Positions 33,761 to 43,214 of a DNA stretch of 64,000 nucleotides are shown here, piece by piece. A program made the position numbers and the translations under genes. The notes beneath the pieces were generated by a model, which did not search any database, was not told the origin of the DNA, and saw only the letters and a list, made by a program, of their open reading frames with translations. The stretch is from Parvibaculum sp. Lineage in GTDB: Bacteria > Pseudomonadota > Alphaproteobacteria > Parvibaculales > Parvibaculaceae. Each line of letters opens with the position of its first letter. Position 1 is the stretch's first letter. The stretch lies in assembly GCA_017642695.1 (NCBI GenBank), contig JAEPQD010000001.1, positions 984,764 through 1,048,763 of the forward strand, read 5' to 3'.

Positions 33761-35133
33761 TCCGTTCGCTTGCTCTCGCACTGACCGTTCTGCTGTGTCC
33801 GTTCGCGACGGCCGGCGCGATGGAGATCGAACGGGTGGTGAGCCCGGGCGGCATCGAGGCATGGCTGGTCGAGGAGCCGTCCATCCCCGTCGTCGTCATG
33901 GAGGTGGCCTGGAAGGGCGGAACGGCAACCGACCCGGCTGACAAGACGGGCCTTGCCAACATGGTGTCCGGTCTTCTCGACGAGGGCGCGGGCGACCTTG
34001 CATCGGCCGAATTCCAGGAACGTCTCGACGATGTCGCGGCGAAGATGTCGTTTTCCGCCGAGAGCGATTATTTCACCGGCAGCCTGACGACGCTCGCCGA
34101 CCGGAGGGACGAAGCCTTCGACCTTTTTTCGCTGGCGATCACGGAGCCTCGCTTCGACGAAGAGGCCGTCGAACGCATTCGCGCGCAGATCGAGACCATC
34201 GTCTCGCGCAACCGGGATTCTCCTGACTGGATCGCGGCGAATGCCTGGTACAAGACGGCGCTGGGCGACCATCCCTATGCGCTGGCGAACGAAGGCACGC
34301 CGGAATCGATCCCCCGCATTGCGCGCGCGGATCTTCAGGATTTCGCAGCGCGCGTGTTCGCGCGCGACAACATGAAGATCGCCGTCGTCGGGCCGGTTTC
34401 CGCCGCCGAACTTGGAACCCTGCTCGACCGGACCTTCGGCGCGCTGCCCGAAAAGGCTGACATTCCGGCGATTCCCGATGTCGAGATCGCGCCTGACGGA
34501 CAGGTCATGGTGGTCGTTCGGGACTTTCCGCAGAGCGTCGTGATCTTCGGATTGCAGGGGCTTTCCCGCGACGACCCGGACTTCATTCCTGCCTTCGTCA
34601 TGAACTACGTGCTGGGCGGCGGCAGTTTCTCTTCGCGATTGATGGAGGAAGTGCGCGAGAAACGCGGTCTCGCCTACTCCATCGGCACCTATCTGCATCC
34701 GCTCGATCATGCGGCGATGATATTCGGTCAGGTCGGCACCAAGAACGAGCGTGTCGGCGAGACGCTGGCGATCGTGCGCAAGGAAATGGCGCGCATGGCG
34801 AAGGAAGGCATCGGCGAGGAGGAACTGACGGATGCCAAGACCTTCCTGACCGGCTCCTATCCGCTCCGTTTCACCTCGAACAGGTCCATTGCGAACCAGC
34901 TTCTCGGCATCCAGCTTGAAGACCTCGGCATCGACTATGTCGAGCGCCGCAATGCCATGATCGAGGCGGTGACGCAGGAGGACATCGCGCGGGTCGCGAA
35001 ACGCCTGCTGAAACCGGAAAACATGCTGGTCGCCATCGTCGGCAAACCCGATCTTTCGCCCGATTCGGGGCTTCCCGAGAAAGACGACATGGCCCCCGCC
35101 AGTCCCCCACATCCCGGCGGAATGCCGAACTGA
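33757..35133 (+). CDS. M16-family protein lacking zinc motif (non-catalytic partner)
   Basis: A 458-residue M16-fold protein. The TTG at 33757 lies in the stop of the catalytic partner and begins a signal peptide (LIRSLALALTVLLCPFATAGA). The position of the zinc motif reads TGLANMVSGLLDEG, so no HxxEH. The Arg...Tyr pair of the second subunit is present (SRLMEEVREKRGLAYSIG). Such pairs form a heterodimer in which this subunit binds substrate and the first supplies the zinc. Confidence 0.92.
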   Translation: MIRSLALALTVLLCPFATAGAMEIERVVSPGGIEAWLVEEPSIPVVVMEVAWKGGTATDPADKTGLANMVSGLLDEGAGDLASAEFQERLDDVAAKMSFSAESDYFTGSLTTLADRRDEAFDLFSLAITEPRFDEEAVERIRAQIETIVSRNRDSPDWIAANAWYKTALGDHPYALANEGTPESIPRIARADLQDFAARVFARDNMKIAVVGPVSAAELGTLLDRTFGALPEKADIPAIPDVEIAPDGQVMVVVRDFPQSVVIFGLQGLSRDDPDFIPAFVMNYVLGGGSFSSRLMEEVREKRGLAYSIGTYLHPLDHAAMIFGQVGTKNERVGETLAIVRKEMARMAKEGIGEEELTDAKTFLTGSYPLRFTSNRSIANQLLGIQLEDLGIDYVERRNAMIEAVTQEDIARVAKRLLKPENMLVAIVGKPDLSPDSGLPEKDDMAPASPPHPGGMPN

Positions 35134-35238
35134 CCCCCGCGGAACCGGCCTGCTGGCAGGGCGTTGGCGTTCTTGTTACGCTTGTCGCGGGCGGCGCGAT
35201 TCCGCAAGCCCGCCATTCCCTTTCGATGGAACATGTAA

Positions 35239-36573
35239 ATGGCCGGTACAGAGCTGCCCTATCGCCAGTCCCTCGACAATTGCTTCGCGGGCAGGATAGG
35301 CGAGGGAGGATTGTCCGAGGCGAGCTACGAGCGCGCGCTGAGCGAGGCGGCGGCGGCGCTCGACTGGCTGCGCGGCGCTCATGAAAGCGGCGAACTGCCG
35401 CTGCTGCGCGTGCCCGCCCGGACGGATGACATCCATCGGATAAAGGAAGTCGCCGAAAAGCTTCTCGACAACACCACGGATATCTTCGTCTTCGGGATTG
35501 GCGGCTCTGCGCTCGGCGCGCAGGCGCTGGCGCAGCTAACCGGCTGGGGTACGCAGGCCCATATCCAGAAAGGCGTCCGCCTTCATATTCCCGATAATCT
35601 CGATGCGGCGACGATGGACGCTGTTCTCTCGAACACGGACCTGCGCACCACGCGTTTTCTCGTCGTCTCGAAGTCCGGCGGTACGGTCGAGCCCGCGATC
35701 CAGACACTGGCCGCGATGAGCGCACTGGAAAAGGCCGGCGGCGGCAAATACATGAAGCATCATTTCGCGGTGCTGACGGAGCCCGCGAAGAACGGCAAGC
35801 CGAACCCGATGCGCGCGCTCGCCGAGGCGAACGATTTTCCGACGCTGGAGCACGACCCGGGCGTGGGCGGACGCTACGCGGTCCTGACCAATGTCGGCTT
35901 GCTGCCGGCGCACCTCATGGGGCTCGACATCGCGGCGGTGCGCGCGGGAGCGGCATCGGTGCTCGCACAGGTGCTCGACGGGCGTCCCGCGAAGGATGTT
36001 GCCCCGGCAGCAGGGGCAGCGCTCTCCGTGGCGATGGCGCGGGAGAAGGGAGCGTCCATGTCCGTTGTCGCCGCCTATGCGGACCGGCTCGAACGCTTCC
36101 TCGCCTGGTATTGCCAGCTCTGGGCCGAAAGCCTCGGCAAGGACGGCAAGGGGACGACGCCGGTGAAGGCGCTCGGCCCAGTCGATCAGCACAGCCAGTT
36201 GCAGCTCTGGCTGGCGGGCCCGAAAGACAAGCTCTTCACGCTCTTCCTCACCGATACGAAAGGGAAGGGTCCGGAGGCACTCACCGAGATCGCGGAAAAG
36301 ACGAAGTTCGATTTCCTCGGCGGCCACCGGATTGGCGACCTCGTAGATGCCGAGCAGCGCGCGACGGCCGACACGCTGGTGAAGAACGGTAGGCCTGTTC
36401 GGACCTTCACGCTGCCGGCTCTCGACGAGCGGACGCTCGGTGCACTCTTCATGCATTTCATGCTGGAGACGATCATTGCGGGCCGCATGCTCGGCGTCGA
36501 TCCTTTCGATCAACCGGCGGTGGAAGAGGGCAAGATCCTCGCGAAGCAATACCTCGCCGAAGGGAAGGCCTGA
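35239..36573 (+). CDS. pgi: Glucose-6-phosphate isomerase
   Basis: A 444-residue SIS-domain enzyme that interconverts glucose-6-P and fructose-6-P. Sugar-phosphate binding VFGIGGSALGAQ and VVSKSGGTVEP are complete, as are GPVDQHSQLQLW and the C-terminal signature region with the catalytic Lys. Length is short relative to the 550-residue enterobacterial form and fits alphaproteobacterial enzymes. Not in an obvious operon with the M16 pair (105 bases between); mutL follows 3 bases later. Confidence 0.96.
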   Translation: MAGTELPYRQSLDNCFAGRIGEGGLSEASYERALSEAAAALDWLRGAHESGELPLLRVPARTDDIHRIKEVAEKLLDNTTDIFVFGIGGSALGAQALAQLTGWGTQAHIQKGVRLHIPDNLDAATMDAVLSNTDLRTTRFLVVSKSGGTVEPAIQTLAAMSALEKAGGGKYMKHHFAVLTEPAKNGKPNPMRALAEANDFPTLEHDPGVGGRYAVLTNVGLLPAHLMGLDIAAVRAGAASVLAQVLDGRPAKDVAPAAGAALSVAMAREKGASMSVVAAYADRLERFLAWYCQLWAESLGKDGKGTTPVKALGPVDQHSQLQLWLAGPKDKLFTLFLTDTKGKGPEALTEIAEKTKFDFLGGHRIGDLVDAEQRATADTLVKNGRPVRTFTLPALDERTLGALFMHFMLETIIAGRMLGVDPFDQPAVEEGKILAKQYLAEGKA

Positions 36574-36576
36574 CTC

Positions 36577-38394
36577 ATGAGCCGCATCCGCCGCCTCAGC
36601 GAGGGAACGATCAACCGCATCGCCGCGGGCGAAGTGGTGGAGCGCCCCGCGAGCGCGGTCAAGGAACTGGTCGAGAACGCGCTCGATGCAGGAGCGCGCC
36701 ATATCGACATCGTGGTCGAGGGCGGCGGACGCGACCTCATCCGGGTGGTCGATGACGGCAGCGGAATGGACCCCGAGGAAATGGCGCTCGCGGTCGAACG
36801 TCACGCGACGTCGAAGCTGCATGTGGACGGCAGCGGCCAGGAGGATCTGCACGACATCGCAACGCTCGGCTTTCGCGGCGAGGCCTTGCCGTCGATCGGT
36901 GCGGTTGCCCGGCTCGGTATTGTGAGTCGCACGAAGGATGGCGACACCGCCCATCGGATCTCTGTCGAAGGGGGACGCACCGGCGCCGTTGAACCGGCGC
37001 CCGGCCGCGCAGGCACGCAGATCGAGGTGCGCGACCTCTTTTACGCGACGCCCGCTCGCCTCAAGTTCATGAAGAGCGAGCGCGCCGAAACGCAGGCGGT
37101 ATCCGATGTCGTGAAGCGTCTGGCGATGGCACATCCGGAAGTCGGGTTCACGCTGACGAGCGGCGGAAGGAACCTGCTGCGTCTCGAACCGGAATTGCCG
37201 GGCGAGGCGGGACGCCTCACCCGGCTAGGCTCGATCATGGGCCGGGACTTCGAGCAGAATGCGCTCGCCATCGACGCAACGCGCGAAGAGATCGGGCTCA
37301 CCGGTTTCGCCGGACTGCCGACCTATAATCGCGGCACGGCGCAGATGCAGTATCTCTTCGTGAACGGAAGGCCCGTGCGCGACAAGCTCATTGTTGGTGC
37401 GGTACGCGGTGCCTATGCGGACTTCCTCGCTCGCGACCGGCACCCGGCGGTTGCGCTTTTCATCGAAATCGACCCGCGTGAGGTCGATGTGAACGTTCAT
37501 CCGGCGAAGGCGGAAGTGCGTTTCCGCGATGCCGGGCTCGTGCGCGGGCTGATCGTCGGTGCGCTGAAGCGTGCGCTGGCGGAAGCCGGCCACCGCGCAT
37601 CGACAACGGTTGCTGGGGCGGCTCTCGGCGCGATCCGGCCGGAGATGGCCGCGACGGGCGAGGTGCCATCACATCCGCCGCGCTGGCCTTCACCACCTCC
37701 TTCGCGTCCGGGTTTCGCGGAACGGGGCCCGGATTGGCAAAGTGCCTTCTCCGACCTGGGCGGTCATGCCGCGCGTGTGGAAGAAGCTCCTTTGGAGGTC
37801 GTGGAGAGCAGGGAGATGCCGCTCGGTGTCGCGCGGGGGCAACTCCACGAGACCTATGTGATCGCGCAAACGTCCGATGGCATCGTGATCGTCGATCAGC
37901 ATGCCGCGCATGAACGCCTCGTCTATGAGCGCATGAAAAAGGCGATGGCCGCGAAGGGCGTCGCGCGGCAGATGCTCCTCATTCCCGAAGTGGTCGACTT
38001 GGACGAGGCGGAAGCCGAGCGCATCGTCGCGCGTGCGGGCGAACTCGCCGAACTCGGCTTCGTGCTGGAAGCCTTCGGACCGGGCGCGATCGTCGTGCGG
38101 GAGGTACCGGCTCTATTCGGCAAGCTCGACGTGGCGGGCCTCGTGCGCGATCTTGCGGACGATCTGGCCGAACTCGATGAAGCGCTCTCGCTGAAGGAAA
38201 GGCTGGAAGAGGTATGCGGCACGATCGCCTGTCATGGTTCGGTGCGCGCGGGTAGACGGCTTACCGCCGAGGAGATGAACGCGCTGCTTCGCGAGATGGA
38301 GGCGACGCCGCATTCCGGCCAGTGCAATCACGGCAGGCCGACTTACGTTGAGCTGAAGCTCTCCGACATCGAACGGCTATTCGGCCGACGCTGA
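36577..38394 (+). CDS. mutL: DNA mismatch repair protein MutL
   Basis: A 605-residue GHKL ATPase and repair endonuclease. N-terminal ATP motifs [26 protein letters not shown] and [12 protein letters not shown] are complete. The C-terminal domain has the endonuclease motif DQHA-xx-E-xxxx-E ([12 protein letters not shown], from Asp440) and the zinc-site QCNHGRP near the end, so this is a nicking MutL. The middle linker (about 340-405) is Pro-rich. Downstream HAD gene overlaps by 18 bases tail-to-tail. Confidence 0.97.
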   Translation: MSRIRRLSEGTINRIAAGEVVERPASAVKELVENALDAGARHIDIVVEGGGRDLIRVVDDGSGMDPEEMALAVERHATSKLHVDGSGQEDLHDIATLGFRGEALPSIGAVARLGIVSRTKDGDTAHRISVEGGRTGAVEPAPGRAGTQIEVRDLFYATPARLKFMKSERAETQAVSDVVKRLAMAHPEVGFTLTSGGRNLLRLEPELPGEAGRLTRLGSIMGRDFEQNALAIDATREEIGLTGFAGLPTYNRGTAQMQYLFVNGRPVRDKLIVGAVRGAYADFLARDRHPAVALFIEIDPREVDVNVHPAKAEVRFRDAGLVRGLIVGALKRALAEAGHRASTTVAGAALGAIRPEMAATGEVPSHPPRWPSPPPSRPGFAERGPDWQSAFSDLGGHAARVEEAPLEVVESREMPLGVARGQLHETYVIAQTSDGIVIVDQHAAHERLVYERMKKAMAAKGVARQMLLIPEVVDLDEAEAERIVARAGELAELGFVLEAFGPGAIVVREVPALFGKLDVAGLVRDLADDLAELDEALSLKERLEEVCGTIACHGSVRAGRRLTAEEMNALLREMEATPHSGQCNHGRPTYVELKLSDIERLFGRR

Positions 38395-39111
38395 CGGCGC
38401 GAGGCAGTCCCGGCAGAGAAAGTTCGCAAGGTCGTCGGTGACGTGATGGACGTGGCCGCCATCAGCGCCCTCATGCGATATCTGCTGGTGCCGTTCGGGC
38501 CCTGGAAGGCCCGGTTTCACCCAGACAGTGGTCATGCCGAGTTCGTGCGGCACTTCGAGATTGCGCGCGATATCCTCGAACATGGCCGCGCGCGAAGGCT
38601 CTATCCCGCTCGCTTCCACGAAGCGCTCATACGCGGTCCGCCGGGGCTTCGGCTCGTAGGCAGTTGTCACGATGTCGAAGATCCCGTCGAAAACATGGTC
38701 GATGCCGAGCTGCCGGACAACATTCTCGGCATGCGCGCACGAACCGTTGGTGAAAATGAGCTTGCGGCCCGGCAGCTTTGCGATCGCGTCGCCGAGCGCA
38801 GCATTCTCCACCACCGCGGATACGTCGATATCGTGCACAAAGTCGAGAAAAGCGGCGGGTTCCAGGCCGTAAACGGCCATGAGCCCGGAGAGCGTCGTGC
38901 CGTGTTCGACGTAGAAATCCTTCTGGATGCGCCGCGCCTCCAGGGCATCGATTTTCAGATAATCGCCGATAAAGGCCGTCATTCGCTGGTCGACCTGCGC
39001 GAAGAGATCGCAGGCCGGTGGATAGAGCGTGTTGTCGAGATCGAAAACCCAGGTTTCGACATGGCCGAAACCGCGGGAAGGTGGAGAAAGAGGCATATCT
39101 GGAGGCGTCAT
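38377..39111 (-). CDS. HAD-family pyrimidine 5'-nucleotidase-like hydrolase
   Basis: A 244-residue HAD phosphatase. The catalytic motif I is [10 protein letters not shown] (Asp24, Asp26), motif II LIFTNGS, motif III Lys in [11 protein letters not shown] and motif [13 protein letters not shown]. This resembles the YjjG/Sdt1 pyrimidine 5'-nucleotidase group. The ATG at 39111 has GGAGGCG-like context and gives the usual N-terminus; an earlier start would add 13 residues. C-terminal tail [15 protein letters not shown] is typical. Overlaps mutL's end by 18 bases. Confidence 0.9.
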   Translation of the reverse strand: MTPPDMPLSPPSRGFGHVETWVFDLDNTLYPPACDLFAQVDQRMTAFIGDYLKIDALEARRIQKDFYVEHGTTLSGLMAVYGLEPAAFLDFVHDIDVSAVVENAALGDAIAKLPGRKLIFTNGSCAHAENVVRQLGIDHVFDGIFDIVTTAYEPKPRRTAYERFVEASGIEPSRAAMFEDIARNLEVPHELGMTTVWVKPGLPGPERHQQISHEGADGGHVHHVTDDLANFLCRDCLAPSASAE

Positions 39112-39231
39112 GCGCCATATGTGCCGTTTTCGGGCACCGCTGGCAAGCACCCGAACGAGGAGATTAATCGGGCGTTAAGCGCGAAAGCTCGAAACTCGGG
39201 CGAGAACCATGCGCTGCATTTCGGAGAAAGA

Positions 39232-40515
39232 ATGGCGTTCGGCTTGCTGTCCCGTCTGTTCGCCCGGCGGAAGCTTCCTGCGGAGCTTCGCTACGAGGAC
39301 GCGCGCCGCGTCCTGGAGAGCCATCATCTTGCCGTGAAACGCGAGCTGGCCGGCCGTGACGATGCGCCGCCGGAAGCGCTCTACTACCTCGCCTGCGACG
39401 ACGATCTCGAAGTTCGCAGTCTCGTGGCTGGAAATCCCGCGGCACCGATGCAGGCGAACGAATTGCTGCGTACGGATGTGGACGGGGAAGTACGAGAGGA
39501 ACTCGCCCGCAAGATCGGCCGTCTCATGCCGGACCTGCCCTCGGGCGAACTCACCGCGCTTCAGAGGCGCGCAGTCGAACTCCTCGAGCGGCTCGCGGAG
39601 GACGAGTTGTCGCGCGTTCGCGCAATCGTTGCTCGCGAAGTCGCGCATTGCCCCACCATTCCTCACAGTCTCGCGCTCCGGCTGGCGCGCGATGTGGAGA
39701 TCGCCGTATGTGGCCCGATGCTGCAATACTCGCCACTTCTCTCTGACGAGGACCTGATAGAAATCGTGGCGAAGACCCGCGTGCAGGGCGCGGTCGAGGC
39801 TATCGCCAAACGTGATGGCCTGGGCGGCGATCTGTCCGCGGCCGTTGCGGCAACGCTCGACGTGTCAGCGGTGGCGCAGCTTCTTGCCAACGAAAAGGCG
39901 GAGATCAGGGAAGAGACTCTGAACAAGGTGATTGCGCAGGCTGCGGGCATCGAGGCATGGCATCGACCGCTCGTAATGCGCGCCGATCTCTCCGTCCGTG
40001 CGATGCGCCGTATAGCGACCTTTGTCTCGCGTTCGCTCATAGATGAACTCGGTCGCCGACACAATCTCGACGATGACACCGCTCTTTGGCTTAAGACCCG
40101 CGCCCAGGCGTCGATCGAAGCCGATGATACGGGAGACGAAAAGCCGCTGACTGTCGAGGCTATGAGCGAAGCATTCAGGGAAGGTCGTCTCGGCGACGAG
40201 ATGGTGACGGGAGCGGCAACGCTCGTGCAGCGTCAACCCGTGGTCACGGCTTTGTCACTCCTCGCAGACGTGCCGGCTCATTTGGTTGAGACCATCATCG
40301 ACTCTCGGAGTGGCCGCGGCATTTCCGCACTTTGCTGGAAGGCCGGACTCTCGATGCGGACTGCACTTGCGGTCCAAACTCACATTGCCCATGTGCCCAC
40401 GGGTAATCTCGTTCTGCCGCGGGAAGGGATAGACTATCCCCTCAAGGAAAACGAGATTCGCTGGCACCTGCAATATTTCGGGATAGATGCAGGCAGTGCG
40501 CGGCCGGGGCTCTAG
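39232..40515 (+). CDS. DUF2336 protein (helical-repeat, alphaproteobacterial)
   Basis: A 427-residue all-helical protein. The reading frame is open far upstream across the HAD gene, but the ATG at 39232 has GGAGAAAG in front and starts the normal DUF2336 N-terminus (MAFGLLSRLF, then LAGRDDAPPEALYYLACDDDLEVRSLVAGNPAAP). The solenoid repeats each about 35 residues; the C-terminal part contains RWHLQYFG. Function unknown; the family is confined largely to alphaproteobacteria and associated with cell-cycle or division loci. Ends overlapping the DUF1036 gene by 4 bases tail-to-tail. Confidence 0.86.
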   Translation: MAFGLLSRLFARRKLPAELRYEDARRVLESHHLAVKRELAGRDDAPPEALYYLACDDDLEVRSLVAGNPAAPMQANELLRTDVDGEVREELARKIGRLMPDLPSGELTALQRRAVELLERLAEDELSRVRAIVAREVAHCPTIPHSLALRLARDVEIAVCGPMLQYSPLLSDEDLIEIVAKTRVQGAVEAIAKRDGLGGDLSAAVAATLDVSAVAQLLANEKAEIREETLNKVIAQAAGIEAWHRPLVMRADLSVRAMRRIATFVSRSLIDELGRRHNLDDDTALWLKTRAQASIEADDTGDEKPLTVEAMSEAFREGRLGDEMVTGAATLVQRQPVVTALSLLADVPAHLVETIIDSRSGRGISALCWKAGLSMRTALAVQTHIAHVPTGNLVLPREGIDYPLKENEIRWHLQYFGIDAGSARPGL

Positions 40516-41513
40516 TCAAAGTCGATCCTGCGAAAGGTCTCTCCACCCGTTTCCACGCGCATGAAACCACGCTCGTCAAAGCCGCGCGCGACGCAGCGTT
40601 CGCGTCCCCTAATCTGGAATCGGGTTGCCTTCGTGCAGAAGTTGTCATTGCCGCCCCAGACCAGGGCCGATCCCTGACGCCGTACTATCGTTCCTGTGTC
40701 GTCCACTGCTTCGGCATAGACGTAGTAGGCTTCTTCCGTCAGTTCGCCCTTGATCGCCTTGCGGCAGCCGCTGGGTTCGATGCGAATCCATCCGCTCGAC
40801 ATGTCTCCTTCGCCGTTGCGATATCCGACCGCTGCCCAGACAAGTTCTCCCGTGCGATTGCAGAAGGTCAGTCCGACGCGGTCGCGTTCCTCGATCGCGC
40901 GCGCGATCAACTGGCCGACAAGCACGTCGTCGATCCGTCCGGTTGCAGGTTCCTTTTCAGAGCGCTGGAAGGCCTCGACTGCGCGAAGCGTATTGCGTGC
41001 CGCGATACCATCGATCTGCTTGAGCGCAAAACCGATATCCTTGAGCAACCGTTGAGCGCCCGCGATCCGCGCCTCGTCCTCGGTGTATTCACCTGCCTCT
41101 GCGAAGGTTGTCGTCCAGTTTTCTCCCGCGGTCGTCCGCACACGCAAGAAGTCGGCCGAATCGTATCCCCGCATCGCACATTGGTCGCGGCCTTCGATCT
41201 CGAAAGCGTCGTCGACGATGCAGAAGCCCGTGTTGCCGGAAAAATACTTGATGCTGCCCTTATGCGCATCGATGGATCGTGCGAAGACAAAATAATCGCG
41301 CTCTTCGATAGAGCCTTCGAGCACGTCCGTGCAATCGCCCGGCGGTATGCGTGTCCACCCTCGGCTCTTCCAGGCGCCATCGGCTTCGAATGCGATGGCG
41401 CCGTCGAGCACGTAGCTCGTCTTGTTGCAGAAACGATACTCGGCGTGCGCATCTGCTGGCAGGACAAGACAGCAAAGAAGGGCGGCAGCGGCAATCTGCA
41501 GACTGTATTTCAT
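40512..41513 (-). CDS. DUF1036 protein with internal peptidoglycan-binding domain
   Basis: A 333-residue secreted protein with signal peptide (MKYSLQIAAAALLCCLVLPADAHA). Two DUF1036 modules (CNKTSYVLDGAIAFEADGAW ... CDxxLE... and FCNRTGELVWAAVGYRNGEG ... FCTKATRFQIRG) flank a peptidoglycan-binding-type segment (AQRLLKDIGFALKQIDGIAARNTLRAVEAFQ, residues about 155-210). Each DUF1036 unit has several conserved Cys, likely disulfides. Periplasmic or cell-wall associated; function unknown. Confidence 0.84.
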   Translation of the reverse strand: MKYSLQIAAAALLCCLVLPADAHAEYRFCNKTSYVLDGAIAFEADGAWKSRGWTRIPPGDCTDVLEGSIEERDYFVFARSIDAHKGSIKYFSGNTGFCIVDDAFEIEGRDQCAMRGYDSADFLRVRTTAGENWTTTFAEAGEYTEDEARIAGAQRLLKDIGFALKQIDGIAARNTLRAVEAFQRSEKEPATGRIDDVLVGQLIARAIEERDRVGLTFCNRTGELVWAAVGYRNGEGDMSSGWIRIEPSGCRKAIKGELTEEAYYVYAEAVDDTGTIVRRQGSALVWGGNDNFCTKATRFQIRGRERCVARGFDERGFMRVETGGETFRRIDFD

Positions 41514-41580
41514 GAATCTGGACGCTCCCCCGATCTGGAAACCTTAGCATCCGGGAGCGTGTCGCGAAAAGGCCGAAGGC

Positions 41581-42477
41581 TCAGTTCTGGATCAGCGTGC
41601 CCGCGCCGTGTTCAGTGAAAAGCTCGAGGAGAACGGCGTGACGCACACGTCCGTCGAGGATGACGACAGCCTCGACGCCGCCTTCAACGGATTCGATACA
41701 GGTTTCAAGCTTCGGAATCATGCCGCCTGAAATCGTGCCGTCCTTCATGAGAGCCTTTGCCTGCCCGACGGTCAGGACTTCCATCAGCTTGCCCTGCTTG
41801 TCGAGCACCCCGCTCACATCGGTAAGGAGAAGGAGCCGCGTCGCACCCATCGCGGCCGCAATGGCACCTGCAACCGTATCGGCATTGATGTTGTAGGTTT
41901 CGCCGCTCGCCGAAACGCCGATCGGCGCGATGACGGGGATGATGTCCGACTTCTGGATTACCTGCAGAATTTCCGGATTGATCCTGTCCGGCTCGCCGAC
42001 AAAGCCGAGATCAAGAAGCTTCTCGATGTTGGATTCAGGGTCATGAACCTTGTGCTCCACCTTGCGGGCGACGATCAGATTGCCGTCCTTGCCGCAAAGG
42101 CCGACGGCGCGCCCTCCTGCCTGATTGAGCTGGGCGACGATCTGTTTGTTGATCGAGCCGGCGAGCACCATTTCGACAATCTCGACCGTTGCCCTGTCGG
42201 TGATGCGCAAGCCGCCCGAGAACTCGCTCTTGATGCCGAGCCGGGTCAGCATGGCCCCGATCTGAGGACCGCCGCCATGCACGACGATGGGATTGAGGCC
42301 TGCCTGTTTCAGCATCACGATGTCGCGGGCGAATTCGGCGCCGAGCGTCTCGTCGCCCATCGCATGGCCACCATACTTCACGACCACTGTCCGTTTGTCG
42401 TAGCGCTGCATGAAAGGCAGGGCTTCGGAGAGGATGCGCGCTCGCTCGAGTTTTGCCTCGTCCTTGTTGTCCGGCAT
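41581..42477 (-). CDS. argB: N-acetylglutamate kinase
   Basis: A 298-residue amino-acid kinase that phosphorylates N-acetyl-L-glutamate, the second step of arginine synthesis. KYGGHAM (phosphate-binding), [16 protein letters not shown]-type [15 protein letters not shown] and [12 protein letters not shown] are typical. Last gene of the minus-strand rpmH-rnpA-yidC-engB-argB series, 35 bases after engB. Confidence 0.97.
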   Translation of the reverse strand: MPDNKDEAKLERARILSEALPFMQRYDKRTVVVKYGGHAMGDETLGAEFARDIVMLKQAGLNPIVVHGGGPQIGAMLTRLGIKSEFSGGLRITDRATVEIVEMVLAGSINKQIVAQLNQAGGRAVGLCGKDGNLIVARKVEHKVHDPESNIEKLLDLGFVGEPDRINPEILQVIQKSDIIPVIAPIGVSASGETYNINADTVAGAIAAAMGATRLLLLTDVSGVLDKQGKLMEVLTVGQAKALMKDGTISGGMIPKLETCIESVEGGVEAVVILDGRVRHAVLLELFTEHGAGTLIQN

Positions 42478-42512
42478 TCGCTTTCGCTCTCCCTCCGCTC
42501 CGGGGCCGCAAC

Positions 42513-43211
42513 TCAGTTCGTCCGCGATTTATACCCCAGCGCTGCCGGGTCGGCCAGCGAAGCGATCTCGGCGCGGAGTTCGGCAATGCCCGTTCCCTTC
42601 TCGCTCGATGTAATGACGATGCGAGGGTGGGCTGCGACGTGGGTGCGCAGACGTTCACGGACTTCAGCGAGCCGTGTGTCGATTTCGCCGGCTTTCAGCT
42701 TGTCGGCCTTGGTGAGAACGATCTGATAGGAAACGGCAGCTTCGTCGAGCATCGCCATCACCTCTTCATCATTGTCCTTGAGACCGTGTCGCGCATCGAT
42801 CAGCACAAATACGCGGCGAAGCGGCGCGCGGCCTCTCAGATAGGACATGACCAGGGCGGTCCACTGGTTCACCCGGGATTTGGTTTCCCGCGCATAGCCG
42901 TAGCCGGGCAGGTCCACCAGCATCACGGCAGGTGCGTTGCTGGGGCCGAGCACGAAGAAGTTGAGCTCCTTGGTCCGGCCCGGAGTGTTTGACGTGCGCG
43001 CCAGTGTCTTGCGACCGGTGAGTGCGTTGATAAGGCTCGACTTGCCGACGTTCGAACGTCCGGCAAACGCAACTTCGGCAAGCGCTGTCGCAGGAAGGCC
43101 CTTCATGTCCACGACGCCACGCAGGAAATCGCAAGGCTGCGAGAACAGCCATCGCCCCGTCTCGATGTCCGGCGTATCGAGAGGATTTTCCTCGCTCGGG
43201 GCGCCGGTCAT
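42513..43211 (-). CDS. engB: Ribosome biogenesis GTPase EngB/YsxC
   Basis: A 232-residue small GTPase needed for large-subunit assembly. P-loop GRSNVGKSS (residues 51-59), G2/G3 ([12 protein letters not shown] then VDLPGYGYA), NKxD-like LTKADKLK and SSEKGTGI are complete. Stop to argB gap 35 bases; start three bases after yidC stop. Confidence 0.96.
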   Translation of the reverse strand: MTGAPSEENPLDTPDIETGRWLFSQPCDFLRGVVDMKGLPATALAEVAFAGRSNVGKSSLINALTGRKTLARTSNTPGRTKELNFFVLGPSNAPAVMLVDLPGYGYARETKSRVNQWTALVMSYLRGRAPLRRVFVLIDARHGLKDNDEEVMAMLDEAAVSYQIVLTKADKLKAGEIDTRLAEVRERLRTHVAAHPRIVITSSEKGTGIAELRAEIASLADPAALGYKSRTN

Positions 43212-43214
43212 GAT

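Noticed and set aside
35536..37134. 532-codon minus-strand frame over pgi and mutL
   Set aside because: Antisense shadow of two housekeeping genes; Arg/His-rich without domain signs.
38443..39231. N-terminal extension of the DUF2336 frame
   Set aside because: Would overlap the HAD gene fully in antisense; ribosome site and family N-terminus support 39232.
41522..41560. Inverted repeat ACGCTCCC/GGGAGCGT between argB and the DUF1036 gene as a terminator
   Set aside because: 23-base loop and no U-run; too weak to call.
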